A DNA stretch of 64,000 nt from Zhengitettix transpicula (GCA_037074705.1 CM073593.1:59623501-59687500); one strand, 5' to 3'; counted from the stretch's first letter, positions 11,780 through 24,130 are shown. A program made the numbers and translations. The notes: generated from the letters alone by a model not told the origin.

Positions 11780-12560
11780 GAGCGTTTTCCTTTCGCAAGA
11801 CTCCCGACACTGCCAACTGGCTCCGGAACAAAACGCATTTTCCATTATAAAGAACCCGCGTTTTGTCGCGGCAAAACGCTTCGCGTGGCCGTCTTCCCCG
11901 TGCGGGGGCGGAAGAGTTTGGGAAAGGGGACGGGGGGGCCGCAGAGGGGTCTAAATTCATTCATACCGCCTCGTAGCTCGAATCGATACGCGCCGAGGCT
12001 TCAAATCAGTTGTGGGGAGCTGGCAGATTTTCTCACTGGGGCATGAAAATTTCATTGCGCCATTAATGGGCGCCACGCACCTGCGTAGTTGGGATCCATA
12101 CGTCACACATCGCGCAGGCTACATTAAACTCCAATTAGCATTTGCTATTCGCAATCGGCAACGGGCTAGACCGGAAATAGCGGCCAAATAATTGAAGTGC
12201 TCAAACCGGAAAGTGTACAGCTCCGGGCCGTCAGTCAAAGGCCTTTCGTTTTGTTGCCAGGGGCGCGTTCATTTCAGCTGATTACGGACTCAGCTGCACT
12301 ACAAAACAAGTAAACACTAGAGCGTTGATTACATCCAGACTGACAAATTATGGAAGTTAATATTCGTATTTCTCCGCCCAGTGCTATATGACGCGGTGGC
12401 TCCACATCAAGGTAAACGATTAGTCCATTAATCACTCTCTCGCCGGCTCTGTTTTTCTGAATTAATCATTCCGCCGTCGCATCAGCAACTTAATGTCTAC
12501 ACTCCCGTGTCCAGTCTTTTTGAAACGGATTGTTAGCGGAAACCTCCCCCCCCCCCCTCT
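11780..12560. promoter_or_regulatory. Large GC-enriched island, candidate enhancer
   Basis: One of the most enhancer-like segments of the window. Motif words include CGCCATTAATGGGCG (palindromic homeodomain core near 12060), ACGCACCTGCG (E-box), CTCCAATTAGCATTTGC (homeodomain plus octamer-like) near 12130, CATTAATCACTC and GAATTAATCATTCC near 12430-12470. An ORF of 128 codons (11660-12046) and its antisense have no splice signals at their ends. A C run lies at about 12546-12557. No conservation test was possible. Confidence 0.45.
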
Positions 12561-12599
12561 CCTTCATTTACGAATCGTTAACTGTACCACCTTTATATT

Positions 12600-12890
12600 G
12601 TATTCCCGCGTTTGATGCAAACATTTCTCCCTGAAGTTGAGTTTCAAAAACCTCACGGGTGTTGTGCTGTTAAAATCAAAGGAAAAGCAAGGCAGAGTTT
12701 ACGCGAAAAGTGGAGAGACAGCAAAGTTTTTATTTCCCGAGCCGGGCCAAGACATGTAAAAGTCAAAGCAGGCGCCACAGAAAAGAAGACAGAAATGTGT
12801 TCCCGGCGATATTTCCAAAACATTCGAGGAAGATCACGGCCAGGTATAAAGAAGACTGATTTACTCGTTATTACGAACATCAGGTCGTAA
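12600..12890. promoter_or_regulatory. Second half of the 12 kb island
   Basis: GC-moderate DNA continuing the previous island. Open frames of 92 codons (+) and 75 codons (-) lie over each other, which is typical of non-coding DNA with few stop words. No splice-compatible boundaries were seen. Confidence 0.25.
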
Positions 12891-15800
12891 CTTTTAAAGA
12901 GACAGAAATTCCCTTATCAAATCTGACGAACAGGAAGTTCCAGGAAAACTTTTGAAGCGATCCCTGCTGGTTGTAAGTTTAAAGCATTTTAAAAGGGAAA
13001 TTAAAATTAAACGCTACTTTTATTCCTTTTACATACGGTATTATGGATGTTAACTATTTCAAATTGTAATATGTGTTTTGATCTTCTTACCGGAACTAAC
13101 CAGATGATCTTATAGTATGTCAACTTGAACTCTGACCAGAGGACCAGTTTAAGCAATGGCAACTACTAAATTGTCCCAAAAAGTCTGGTCAGATAATTTT
13201 TTTTATCAGAAGGTCCCGAAGTGTTCTTAATTTTTATTTCAATATTTACTTTCTGTCACAGGTTCTTTGCCTCAAGCGTTGGTCCACCTCCGTGCGTTCC
13301 TAGCAACCAGAAGCGTTGATGGATAACGTTGTCAGCCACCAATCGACGAAGGCCGCAATAAGCACGCATTTAGTACGCCACAGATATATTGGTTAGGTTA
13401 AGTAAGGGAAATTGACTTAGAGCGGTTGTCAGAATTCCCTCGGCACGCGAGGCGCTGTATCAGCTGTTTGGCGAATTACAGTACACGGCTTCTCTCAGGT
13501 AATGCTGACGGCACCTGACATCTATCGAAAGCCTGTCCAACTGCGATAAACTCGGTAGACGGATATCTAGATAACACGTAGGCATCACACAAGACGGTCC
13601 AGACCGAAAGTAATATATAACATTAAGGCCAATAATAAGGTTAAAATTAAAGTTGATCGAAAGAATAATCACGTAGAAAAAATTATTTATTGACGATTAT
13701 TTATTTCAGATGAACCGTCACAGATTAGAGGAACCTCATCCATATCTTATGCTGACCTTTTATTTTTAATTTCACTAAATATCTCTGCAGCTACAAATCA
13801 AAAATATTGAATCGGTCGAAGATTACATTTGACAAAGCTTACGCGAGTCAAATAAAGTATTTTGAAAAATCTTTCCATAATGGTACATACAACTAGTTAC
13901 AAAATTGCTAATAATTATAGATGCGGCCACTGAATTTAAATGGCACCTTGGCCAAAGCGAGTCGCAACGTTTTAAATTCGAAAACTATTTCAAAAAATCG
14001 TATTCCTATTTTCAGAAAAACCTTAACATGTTGCTGTAACCTTGTAACAGGTGTATAAAGAGAAAAACAGAGAAAGGATGTATAATCCGAAGATAATATT
14101 TAATGTATGTAATTCATGAAAAATAACTCAAGAGGGTTTTGAAGGAGGAAGCGCCTCCGAAAATTTGATATATTTCCTCCTGTCCGACATAGCGACAGCT
14201 GTCCTCGATTTCAGTGATTCTCTGTTTATCTTTATTGTTCATAGGAATTAATTTTACAGTGTAACTTCATATTTAATTGCTTATATATATATATATATAT
14301 ATATAAATGGGCCGGTGTCGCCATGTCGGACTTTTTTTTTTATTGTACAGTTAAATCTTGGCGACTTTTTCGGACATACAGAGAAATTTAAAATTTTCGA
14401 AGGAAGCCTACATCAGGAGAGAGTATGTATGTATTCTTGTAATAGTAGTTAAGGTAATATAGTTCTAGTGATAAAATGGCTTAAGACACGAATAAAAGTT
14501 GTATTTAAAATTCTCAGCCTATCTGGTATGCTTATGAAATATAACTGCCGTTTCGTTGAATACGCAGTTAGATCTTAACCAGAGTCGGAAATGCAATCTT
14601 GATAAGTTTAAATCACATTAAACTTCAAGAAATCTTGCGAACTTTAATAACGTGCCTGCAAACAAAATAAAAATATAAGTAACCGCACAACCTCTGTGGA
14701 CGAATAATATAAATACATCAGGTGTTTCATCCTAAATAATTAACAAATACATACGGCACGTACTCAGCAGACGTATTAAAATTTCGATGACGCAGAGGTA
14801 TTCTTAACAAACAATAGTAAAGTCGTAAAACTTTATACTCAACGTTGTATCTACGCTCATGCAGTTTCTTGGAAACATGGTAAATTGTTTCACAATTTAG
14901 TCATTTAAGTTCTAAATTTTCTTTTAGAGAATTCGAATGTATGATTCTGAGCAGTAACTATAGGGGTGATTTTTATAATGAAGAAAAAGTGATGTAGGAG
15001 TGAGAAACGTTGTCATAATTAGCAACTACAAACTAGGCGTCACAAGCGATAGAGGAAAATAGTTTAGGAAATGCCTGGTTGTAGTAGACTGAGTTCGATT
15101 CACGACCAGGTATCCTGAGTGTCGTATTTCCTTTTCCCCGAGAAGATCGTTGTCCTTGGGACATTCGCTTTAAGCACACACGTAAAGCTCATTCATGCTC
15201 AACATCACTCGCGTGACAATGGCATCCTCAAGTCTAAACCCTACGCAAAGTACGTGGTATTGAGTCACAGTTTAGCGTTTACGCCGCACGATCGAAATTA
15301 AAACACGTAAAACACAATTAATTGCAGTTATATATAGAATTAAAATAACATACATGGCGGAATTAATATAATAGATATTACCTAAACGTATCAGACATGG
15401 CGTAAGTTAATAATAAGTAGAGAGGAAAATGATTATTTTAATTCACAAACTCATTTGATCTCGAATGTGTGTAATCTTACCGGGTTTTAATTCGTAATTA
15501 CCACGATTGAAGTTGTTTTAAAACTAAAATAAATTTGATCCAAAATTGTCTATATGTCGCAAATGAATTGCACCAATTGGCAGTTCACTGTAATTTGGTT
15601 GAACTCACTTGGGCCATTCGAAACATTGAAATTCAATTGGTTTATTAAATGATTTTATGCGGAAATACGGAATTTAATAATACATAAACGGTAATAGGTG
15701 TTTCAATTGGCCTTGTTGCTGTCTAGGCAGAATCAAATTTCAATTATATTTGTTTTTTCAGTTTGATAAGGTGATATGCATAAATTTCTCAAATTACTGA

Positions 15801-16169
15801 GTTTTTAAAAACCAGGTAATTGAGAATTACTAAATTCATCGTGTTGATAGTTTTTTTAAAAAATAAAGCAACTCCTGAAGATTGTATTGCGATCTCTTAA
15901 TCGAAGCAACGCAGATAAAAAATAGGATCTCGTTCTTTTCTTCGTTGTTTAAACCGATTTTCCGATAAATGTTATTTGAGTAAAGAAGACCGTCATCAAG
16001 GTCCAGAAAAAAAGCACATGAACTTTGACAATTTCAAGAATATTTCCTATCGTCTGGTAATGAGGTTTATCAGTTGCGAAGAGATGGTTTTGAAGTCTTT
16101 TCAGTAACGACGTTTCAATTTTTTTAAGCTCGTGATAGAGGTATGAAATAGACAGCAGTTTCAAAATAC
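12891..16169. other. AT-rich spacer
   Basis: No gene recognised. A TA microsatellite lies at about 14282-14306. A slightly GC-richer patch at 13260-13560 contains TTGGTTAGGTTAAG, a word common in insect repeats. A B-box-like word (GAGTTCGATTCACG) near 15090 sits inside a CCTGGT/ACCAGG inverted pair and may be a worn SINE. Confidence 0.35.
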
Positions 16170-16508
16170 GGTGCGCAGTCGTCCACTTGCCTGGGGTTGT
16201 AGTGGGGGTAGGCAGAAGCTCACTTTAACATGAACCTTTGTTACAGCAACTTGGTAATGTCAAATCTATTCTGAAAACATTGACGGAAGGCAGTATATTG
16301 CATTCAGTTCTCATCGTATGTTGTATGTTAACAATCTTATCAAAGTTAAAGAGATAAATACAGGATGTATACTATCTGTATATCTATCTGTATATCTCGT
16401 TTGTAAGAATATAATGAATGTTTTTATGGAAAATAGTTGCGTTATGTCACAGTGCTTCCTCACTGGCGACAATACTCCCCCTTCATCTGCTTCCTTCTAC
16501 TGCGCACC
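16170..16508 (-). mobile_element. MITE-like element, GGTGCGCAGT family, copy 3
   Basis: The best preserved termini of the family: GGTGCGCAGTCGTCCACTTG at one end and CTTCTACTGCGCACC at the other, a 10-11 bp inverted pair. Internal blocks ATGAACCTTTGTTA and ACTCCCCCTTCATCTGC match copy 1. Two overlapping plus frames of 73 codons (16318-16658) are fortuitous. Confidence 0.8.
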
Positions 16509-18205
16509 TCATACGCATTTAGATATCACGGCCTATTGATTATTACATTTTTTCCGTCACAGTGTCAAGTTCTGTGTTGCGTGTTACTTTTGATAATGCA
16601 ACGTACACACATTGTCGAGATTGTCGTTTCGTATGTTGATAAAAAGCTTCGTATATAACTGCTGCTTGTGAATTTGCATAATTTTTTAGCATTTCCACTT
16701 GACTGGAAGAAAATTAACTTCGCATTAATAGTTTTAGTGTTATTACGTAGCGTAACGGAAGATTGTGTATTGTGACAGCATTTCTGAACCATAATGTTCC
16801 CCATAACGTTTCTTCAAACGCTTACTTTATTGGTTTTGGGAGCAAGTTTCGAACTATACTAATTTCGCCATAATAATCTACGTGTGAAGCACCGTTAGCC
16901 AATCCATTGGATCCATCGGTATACGAATGCTATATATGTTGACATCTCGACTTTTCTACTGTGCAACGATCATCTGGACGCCTCCGAGTTTACCCGAATG
17001 AAGGTATGAATAATAAAAAAAATAGCTTATTCACTACCCATCAAAATGCATGTTGCGCCTTATACAGCAGTGACTTTAAAATTCTAAAACACGGAACTAC
17101 GTAACACAATTTAGTCCTATTTTTCTTAAACACAAAATTCGTTTAGTTTTTACTCGAGAATTTTGTGCTGTAAATTATGTTGTTTCTACGTCGCCTTTTA
17201 GAAAAGTATCGCATACGTTGCAGAAAGGATTTGTTGTAAATGAAATTAAAGGGCAAATTCAAATATAAGACTAGTTGGATGACGGTCACGTCCCAAGGAG
17301 AATGGGAAAAAAATTGTTCTAACGAAAAATAGTTGTCTGGAAAGTGAAGTATTGATAGAATGGGGATTGAGACTTTCTATTCTTCAAAGCATTACTTAAC
17401 ACATTGTTACAGAATTAAGAAATTTTCCATTTGAATCCCTCGGACCCATCGATATGACATTCGTCCAGGCTAATCGTGACAAAGATGGTTTTAGCTTCCA
17501 ATAAATAACATCAAGAAAAAGTAAATTGGGAATGCTGAATTTTAAGTTTTCAAATCATGAACGATAATTTGAGGTAGTCTACGCTTTTACCTCTTCAGAG
17601 AAAATACTGTTTTAAGGAAATCAAACAAAATCCCTGTCCAAGAAGTAAAATTTTTTTTAAAAAATTGAACATCTATTTTTTGACCTGAGATGGAAAATGG
17701 CAGTATTGTTCCGTTTCATTTTTCGTTTCTCCTTGTTTCTTGCTAACCTCTGCCAGGGACGAGGAAGTTTTCGTCGTTGAGAGAGAAAAGTCAAGATTCG
17801 GTACCACTTCCTTCTTCTCGCATTATCCTATGTCTTAACTACCTCTATCCTTCATTTGTTGTTCTATCGGGACATTTTAAGATAAACTTATTCATGGTGA
17901 CGCTTTAAAAGACCAATTGACAAACTAAATCTGGAGACTTGTGTTTTCTCTATTGGAAACTAATTTGCACTTGGTTGTCATTTCTCCGTGCTTCGAGGTT
18001 TTGGATTTAATATTATGCTGTCCAATCTCACGAGTGGTAGGAGTTTGACTCGCTGATTCGTTCAATCACACGCAAATGCCGGCTAATTATTTAGTGAAGC
18101 GCAACAAAGCTAAATTATGTATTTACTCTCACTGATATTTAACACTGTAAATTCTGAACATGGTCCGGGCATAGTACAAAATAACGCTAAGAAGTTTCTC
18201 ACGGC
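16509..18205. other. AT-rich spacer
   Basis: No gene recognised. The patch 17700-17870 read on the minus strand has a short coding-like run (SLNDENFLVPGRG) broken by stops; it may be retroelement debris. Confidence 0.3.
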
Positions 18206-18212
18206 TCTCTAT

Positions 18213-18740
18213 AGAGCATAATAAAACTCGTCAGCAAAATTTCAGGAATAGATTCCTCATTTTGAGAGGAGGAAAACAGTGTGGCATAATATGGGTCCGG
18301 AAATGAATAATTACAGTTATCCAAACTTATATGGACTGAAATGCGGGATTGTTACTTCAGGAAACTTAAAACGCCTGTACTTTTATCTTTGGGTACACCT
18401 TTGGTTGTATGGTTAATTTACTAACACTCCGTGTATGAATTGTAGCAGCCCATCAGATAATACGCGCTACACGAGGCAATTTTGAACGTGTTCTAAAGTC
18501 AGTGCGAAGAAGAACAGCTGCCCGTAATCAGTTTAAAGGAGGTCAGTTCGGAAATTTTATCTGATATATTAACAGAGCGCTCCAACTAGTCAGTTGAATG
18601 ACATACAAAACCGATCAGATACGGAAGTTCGGATAACTCTGAAATTATGCATTAACGGGCCCATGTAGTAATATACTTTTTTCTTCTCTCGAAATGAGGA
18701 ATCCATTCCTTAAATTTTTCTGTCGAGTAGCCATGTAGAA
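18213..18740. mobile_element. Foldback element with ~130 bp diverged inverted arms
   Basis: The left arm at about 18220-18345 contains TTTCAGGAATAGATTCCTCA, GGGTCCGGAAATGAATAATT and GTTATCCAAACTT. The right arm at about 18595-18740, read on the minus strand, gives matching TTTAAGGAATGGATTCCTCA, GGGCCCGTTAATGCATAATT and GTTATCCGAACTT. About 240 bp of unrelated DNA separates them and encodes nothing obvious. The shape fits a non-autonomous DNA transposon or two inverted copies of one repeat. Confidence 0.65.
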
Positions 18741-18880
18741 CGAAAGGGGTTCAACAAAATCGTCAAAGGCGAGAAAAATCAGAGTGGTAGACAGGAATTA
18801 AGGCGCAATCGGTTTCTAATCCACTAATGTACTAAAATTACTCGATTGCAAGGAATGTGCAGACAATTCTATTTTATTTA

Positions 18881-19003
18881 TGAATAAAAAAGATAGCCAA
18901 TACAGACAAAAGAGGGTAATACAAATACCACACAACGTTTCTGGGATCCTTGTTCCTTTCGTCAGGTGTGGTATTTGTCTGTATTGGCTGTCTTTCTTAT
19001 TCA
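18881..19003. mobile_element. Foldback/MITE-like element with 30-bp arms
   Basis: The left arm 18881-18910 (TGAATAAAAAAGATAGCCAA then TACAGACAAA) and the right arm 18974-19003 are inverted copies with a few mismatches. A nested 13-bp inverted pair, ACAAATACCACAC at 18921-18933 and its complement at 18966-18978, lies inside. The loop holds CACAACGTTTC and, on the minus strand, CTGACGA. Three overlapping small frames here are by-products of the palindrome. Related arms occur at 28.7 and 35.9 kb. Confidence 0.8.
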
Positions 19004-19249
19004 TCGTAAATTTTTTCATCTATTTTATTTACCTAAAAATGATCAGGGGCACAAGAATGTCTTGTCGCTTTTAGACAATGAAAGCGTTACATTATTGCCA
19101 AGATCTGAGGCAAACAATGACAAAAACCGTTCCCATTACTCCCACGTCCACCAACAACCTGTTCCGTAAAAGTGAAAATGACTGGATTCCGGTGCGATCA
19201 ACTTATCCACGCGAAATGTAGAATAAAACATTTCCACGACGAAACCTGT

Positions 19250-19690
19250 TACGAGTGCTGTTTCAATACGTCACCAATGCCGTTCGTGCGCTAACATTCC
19301 CAAGGCAATTGTCGCGCGTTTTTTCGTCGCTAGTTTATGAGCCGCAGACGCAGAGCGTGCGGAGTCTTCGGCACATGGCACAAACCACAGTCCTTGTCGC
19401 CGAGGCAGCGCTGTCTGCCTGGAATAAATTAGACTACACTGAATTTAATTTAAACGGCAAGAACAGCGCAGGCAAGCAGATCGTTGGCGAGATACCGCCG
19501 GGGGCCAGTGCGCACTTTTTAATTTTATGCGCGCACACGTGTCTCGCAGCATGGAATGTATTCAGGTCGTGGTCATCGCCTGAACGAACACAGCATCCAA
19601 ATATTTTGTTCCCTCTCACACAACAGCTACGGGAAAGTTTGTCTTTCAACGGACACACTGACACGTTTATCGAACGAGACATCTGAGGAC
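19250..19690. promoter_or_regulatory. GC-enriched island, candidate enhancer
   Basis: Contains a Runx-like AAACCACAG word, TTTTTAATTTTATGCGCGC (posterior-Hox-like TTTTATG) and an adjacent ACACGTG E-box near 19510-19540. A 143-codon plus frame (19255-19686) covers the same span with a 97-codon antisense frame. The protein has no motif I know and the ends carry no splice sites, so I prefer a non-coding reading, but an exon is not excluded. Confidence 0.35.
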
Positions 19691-20208
19691 CACATGTGCT
19701 CTCGGAAGCTATGTTCCACGAATACAACTGCAGTTTTATTCCAACAACTCAGGCGAAACGATCATCTGAGAGACGATCGGGTTACAATAGAAATAAACAA
19801 GACTCCTGAATGTTATTTTCTGTCACTGACTTTAGAAACAGGAAGTTAGCTGTCGTACCTCCACAGTTTATTCAGTCTAAATTCTAATTTAATTCCATCT
19901 GCTTGTTATTTTCACGATCAGTATCACCCTGATGATCAGATACTAATACGATTTATTTATAGAAATAGCAAAGACTTTAGGGTTGAAATACGTTCAAATC
20001 ATCGGGTTTTTTGTCAGCGACTATATTGTACGAATTCTAATAATCTCGAAAAAATACAAAACAAGTTCCTCATGTTGGTAGAAAGAAGATTAGGATTATC
20101 GCATACTAAAGGAGAATACAGTTCTGTAAGGCATGTTCTCTGTATGATTGTAGAAAAACTAATGGTGTGTTATCCATTTGTTAAATATTGTTAAGTTCAA
20201 AGATCCAG

Positions 20209-20210
<2 letters not shown>

Positions 20211-20250
<40 letters not shown>
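20211..20250. repeat. TA microsatellite
   Basis: About twenty uninterrupted TA units, with TAATATA-type words on both flanks. Confidence 0.95.
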
Positions 20251-20255
<5 letters not shown>

Positions 20256-20412
20256 AGTTCATAGATATCATTATATTTTCTATACGCCTCCTATGAGTAC
20301 CATTATTAATATAACAGAGACTGGTTTTTAAAACTAGTTATAATGCTTTAAAAAGACAGTTAAATAAACTGTACCATTAAAGTGTATATAATGTATGGCC
20401 ATTTTACATTTT

Positions 20413-20490
20413 TACTTCCCCGTCCCCGGAATGAATAAGTTGACAATTCATAAATATAACTACTTGGTAATCCGAGTTCTTTAGCTGAAT
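20413..20490. repeat. Direct repeat pair with 21379-21450, copy 1
   Basis: ACTTCCCCGTCCCCGGAATG and TTGACAATTCATAAATATA followed by GAGTTCTTTAGCTGAAT recur about 966 bp downstream at high identity. Similarity continues weakly upstream. The unit probably belongs to a longer dispersed repeat. Confidence 0.75.
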
Positions 20491-20602
20491 AGTTCTTTTG
20501 AAATTCATTTATCAAAATTAAATGTAATCTTGTAATAGTCAGTAGAAAGTGAATACACAAATATGAATATAATTGTAATCATTGCCGTGATACTAAATAA
20601 CG

Positions 20603-20882
20603 AAAAAATCATGTACTCGAAGTGTCACAACAAAATATTTAATAAACTTAGAGCCAGTCAACAATAAAAAACAATATTTTCCCCAACGCTGCCTGTTAAT
20701 GTCACACCGACACCAAGATATGAGTATCACAATAACCATTTTGAAGATGTACTAATAACTAATAAATCGTGTAATCGGAATGTCACGTGTTTGTGGATAA
20801 AAAATATTAATAAAATTAGAATCAGTCTACGTTGTAAAATATTTTATGCAACTCTCTCACTAGCACTGACCTCGACACGAAG
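20603..20882. repeat. Diverged tandem duplication, period about 158 bp
   Basis: Two units share AATC-TGTA-TCG, AATGTCAC / AGTGTCAC, AATATT-AATAAA-TTAGA, GTCAAC / GTCTACG and a GACACCAAG / GACACGAAG end. Divergence is considerable. The unit has no coding potential. Confidence 0.6.
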
Positions 20883-21378
20883 CTCGTCCTCTGATAAGAA
20901 ACTTAAGGATTAATACTTGTTACCTCGTAGGGGATTAAGCAGCTTCGAAGAATAGTATACAGAGCCACGTGCTGCCTTTACTATCAGGAAATAATATGGA
21001 GATCAATATGAGAATTCGTGTTTCAGTCACGGAATAGATACAGAACATGTCAACAATTCAGCCACAGCTCAACCTGACACATTTTGTTGCGGGAAATTAA
21101 TTGACGAGTGAAAATATTTACTGGGGATTAAGTACGTACCGCCAAGGTAACAAACACGAGGGAACGTAAATAAGGAAATAAAATACTGTTTAAAAATACA
21201 AGTTACATATTACTGTCAGTAACTATCTAAAAGGGCGACCGAAACCAGACATGAAATTTAAACTGATACCGGAAACAATTCTAGTTCAATGTAAAAAATC
21301 ATCCTCATACTAAAAGACAGAGTTTTTAAAAAATAAAATAAATTTAGGGACGTATCAAGAATATCAGAAGATACTTCC

Positions 21379-21450
21379 CCCTCCTCGGAATGAATAACTT
21401 GACAATTCATAAATATATATACTTTGTAATCAGAGTTCTTTAGCTGAATC
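21379..21450. repeat. Direct repeat pair with 20413-20490, copy 2
   Basis: Same landmarks in the same orientation as copy 1, with the variant ACTTCCCCCTCCTCGGAATG at its start. Confidence 0.75.
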
Positions 21451-22049
21451 GTGACATCCAAATAACGTGTAACTTTGTTATCGACCGCGGCTTATTAAAC
21501 CACACCACGTGCATTTGGCATCGCACGATTCAACACCGATGTAAACGATTCGTTACGTACACGTTAGTGGAAAACTACTTATGAAGTGCGTTTGTCATTA
21601 ATTGGGTTAAAGAAATGTATTGCTCTTAACAGGGCAGTTACTGAGCATTATAAACAAAGTAACGACCGCAAAACGTTATGCCCAAAACACATGCCTCGCT
21701 AGTTAAGTTTCGTAATCGTAGCGAAATGTTACGACACTATTGACAGACTATTAAATTAGTTAAGACCCGAGATAGGACTTACAAATATACTAACAAGTGT
21801 TACATGGTTTATAATTTAACGTAAATTAGGACGAGTTGTATATAAGGTAATTAGTAATTTACACGCTCGGAGCCAAGTTTGGCCGTTTCCACGAATCGAG
21901 GGTGTTTACTACGGTGACAGTTATGAACTCTTATCCCTATGCTCTGATGAACAGTGGTTTTTGATTATGAGAACTATAATAATGTTTACAAGTAAAACTA
22001 GTTAGGAGTGTGTGGAGCAATTTTAGGTACACACTGCAAATGGAGACGT

Positions 22050-22960
22050 GTTCACTTGTTGCGCGTAAATAAGCGTGTCCGAGGAGTGATGTGCCGCCCC
22101 CCGCCCCACCGGGTATTACAGGTATGCGTTACCTCGGCGCCGCCAGCCGGCTCTCGAGCGACGCCAGCTCCGCCCGCAGGACGCACCCCTCAGTCGACCT
22201 ACAACAATCACGCGCTACAACACACAGCAACACAGAAAACACGGCCCACTCAAGCGAGGTGGCGGGAGAGATCACTGGGCCACAGCACAAACGGGAGCGA
22301 TATCAACAACGCCACATACGACACAACTACTGTAAGGGGGGCGCACGAGACGACAGGCGGAGGACAAGACGCCGACCACAGAGAGATGTAGTTGTCTTAG
22401 TTACAATGCTGGCAGTCCATGGCTCGCGCACCGTCACAAACACATCGGAATCGGGCACTCGCGGCACTGATCCTCGCAGTCCGGCGCCTGACGCTGTCCC
22501 GGAGCAGACTGCTTCGTCCGGAGCGCGCGGCGCCGCTTCGCATCGCATCGTAGTGGCGGAGCGGAGCGGGGTGACTCGCGCATGCGCACGCGCCGCCTAC
22601 ACGCAGGGCCCCGCGGACGCCACGCCGCGCCGCGGACACCCATTATTGCCCTCCGGCAATCGATTGTCACGTCAGGACAACTCTCCCCGGCGGCTGTTGT
22701 GGGAGGGAGAGAGCTTTCTTCCACCCCCGCTGGCAGCCCCTTCCATCCCGTGGCCACCCCTCCCCAATTAGTGGGGGAGGGGGGTAGGGAGGGGCACGTG
22801 CGAGCTACAGGTTGCTGCAGCTAGCGGTTAATTAATCCTGGGGCCCTGAGTCTTCAGTTAACGACGACCGGGGTCAGGATTGTCCTTGCTGGTAATCTTA
22901 ATGCAACCGGCTTTCTCCGTGGGCCGAGGGGAGGAAATCAAGTCTCATCTGTTTCCAAGC
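22050..22960. promoter_or_regulatory. CpG island, candidate promoter with enhancer-like flank
   Basis: The most GC- and CpG-dense DNA in the window, densest at about 22500-22650. It holds a perfect NRF1-type word (CGCGCATGCGCA, 22577-22588), a CRE-like TGTCACGTCAG near 22665, many GGGGAGG boxes near 22690-22800 and, beyond, GCGGTTAATTAATCCTGG (homeodomain and Otx-like TAATCC) near 22825. Overlapping long frames on both strands (up to 226 codons) arise because GC-rich DNA has few stops. No TATA box is evident, as is usual for such promoters. Direction is unclear; a minus-strand transcript running toward the 2.5 kb exon is possible but not shown. Confidence 0.55.
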
Positions 22961-23307
22961 TTCGTTAAGTAAAATTCGAGCTGAGGTCAGTAGGGAAATT
23001 CGTAATTAACTTCACTTTTAATTCAACACCTATACATTTCAAAATATGTTTACCCGTGTTTTGATCGCTAATGAGGTAAAAAACCTGCTAATTATAACCA
23101 TAAGGGCACAAAGGCAACGAAGGATACAAAATAAGTAATTTAAATGTCTTGAAATTTAAAACACGGAACTTGCCATACCAGATAATTCTACACGGAACGT
23201 CAAAGCTCATATGTCCAGGGAACGATTAAATTAAGTGAAAAAAACATAAACAAGAATTTATTTGAAAGTTTTGAAATCTGTCTTGCCCGTAAAAAATAGT
23301 ATTTTCA

Positions 23308-23548
23308 TGTAATTGATCTCACACACTCATTTTCTTTATGTAATAAATTTTAGAATTACGTTTTTGAGTTTTAATTAAATTTAAAATCGTGAAATTAATT
23401 AATTCGTTTAACTTAAAATGTTACTTTATTTTCAATAAAAAAATTTTTTCGTGTAATTCAACTCACACACTCATTTTCTTTGACATAATTTTATTTAATA
23501 AATTTTAGAATTTTAATTAAATTTCCATAAAATTGTAAAATTAATTTT
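23308..23548. repeat. Diverged tandem repeat, period about 140 bp
   Basis: TCTCACACACTCATTTTCTTT followed by TAATAAATTTTAGAATT and TTTTAATTAAATTT occurs at about 23318-23400 and again, as ACTCACACACTCATTTTCTTT, at about 23459-23548. No coding content. Confidence 0.75.
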
Positions 23549-23929
23549 TCCTGTTCTTAGTGTTTAATACATTGAATTATTGCAGTACCCCACTACAATT
23601 ACAGGGCATTTAGTATTTAGTTATGTTTTATAATATAATTTAACTATTTACGGTCAAATTATTTAATATACAAGCGATTTAAATACAATAAATTCCATTA
23701 ACTTAACAGAGTAAACAAAGTAATACTTTTTTGTTGGGGTAAAACTACTACGTAGAACACGCTACGACCGGAGCCATAGATAGTTGTTGTAGCGTAAAAA
23801 ATTGTGTGGGAAAATATATTTTTTTAGTGAATATTGTTGTGTTCAGCACAAATTTTGTCCATGATGTGTTGCCATTGTATATTGTGATAAATCGAAGCAA
23901 ATTTCCCAAAATTACACATAATTTTATCA

Positions 23930-24130
23930 ACTCAGCTTTCCGGCTGTGCTGAGCGTTTGTTTTGCTGTTGATAAGATCTCGCGGATAGAGAATAATAGCG
24001 CATATTAGAGCATTCGCGCAAGCCGAGGCGCTATTGAGACAGCAGAGACGTTTGCATAACACAGACAGGCCCCTTGCCGTTCCCCGAATACCGCTCCTGT
24101 GGTTCACCACGTAGCTGCCTCGCCCCGTAA
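23930..24130. promoter_or_regulatory. GC-enriched patch, candidate regulatory element
   Basis: A short island in AT-rich DNA with GTTGATAAGATCTCG (GATA) near 23966, GTTTGCATAAC near 24050 and CTCCTGTGGTTCACC (Runx-like TGTGGTT) near 24094. The 120-codon minus frame 23748-24110 overlaps but lacks splice support. Confidence 0.3.

Noticed and set aside
13388..13402. TTGGTTAGGTTAAG resembling insect telomere repeat TTAGG
   Set aside because: Only one to two imperfect units; no interstitial telomeric array.
19255..19686. 143-codon plus-strand frame
   Set aside because: Overlaps a motif-rich GC island and an antisense frame; no domain or splice signals.
22091..22771. 226-codon open frame, the longest in the window, with overlapping frames on both strands
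   Set aside because: It lies inside the CpG island, where stop codons are rare. The product has no domain, the ends have no splice signals and several competing frames overlap it.
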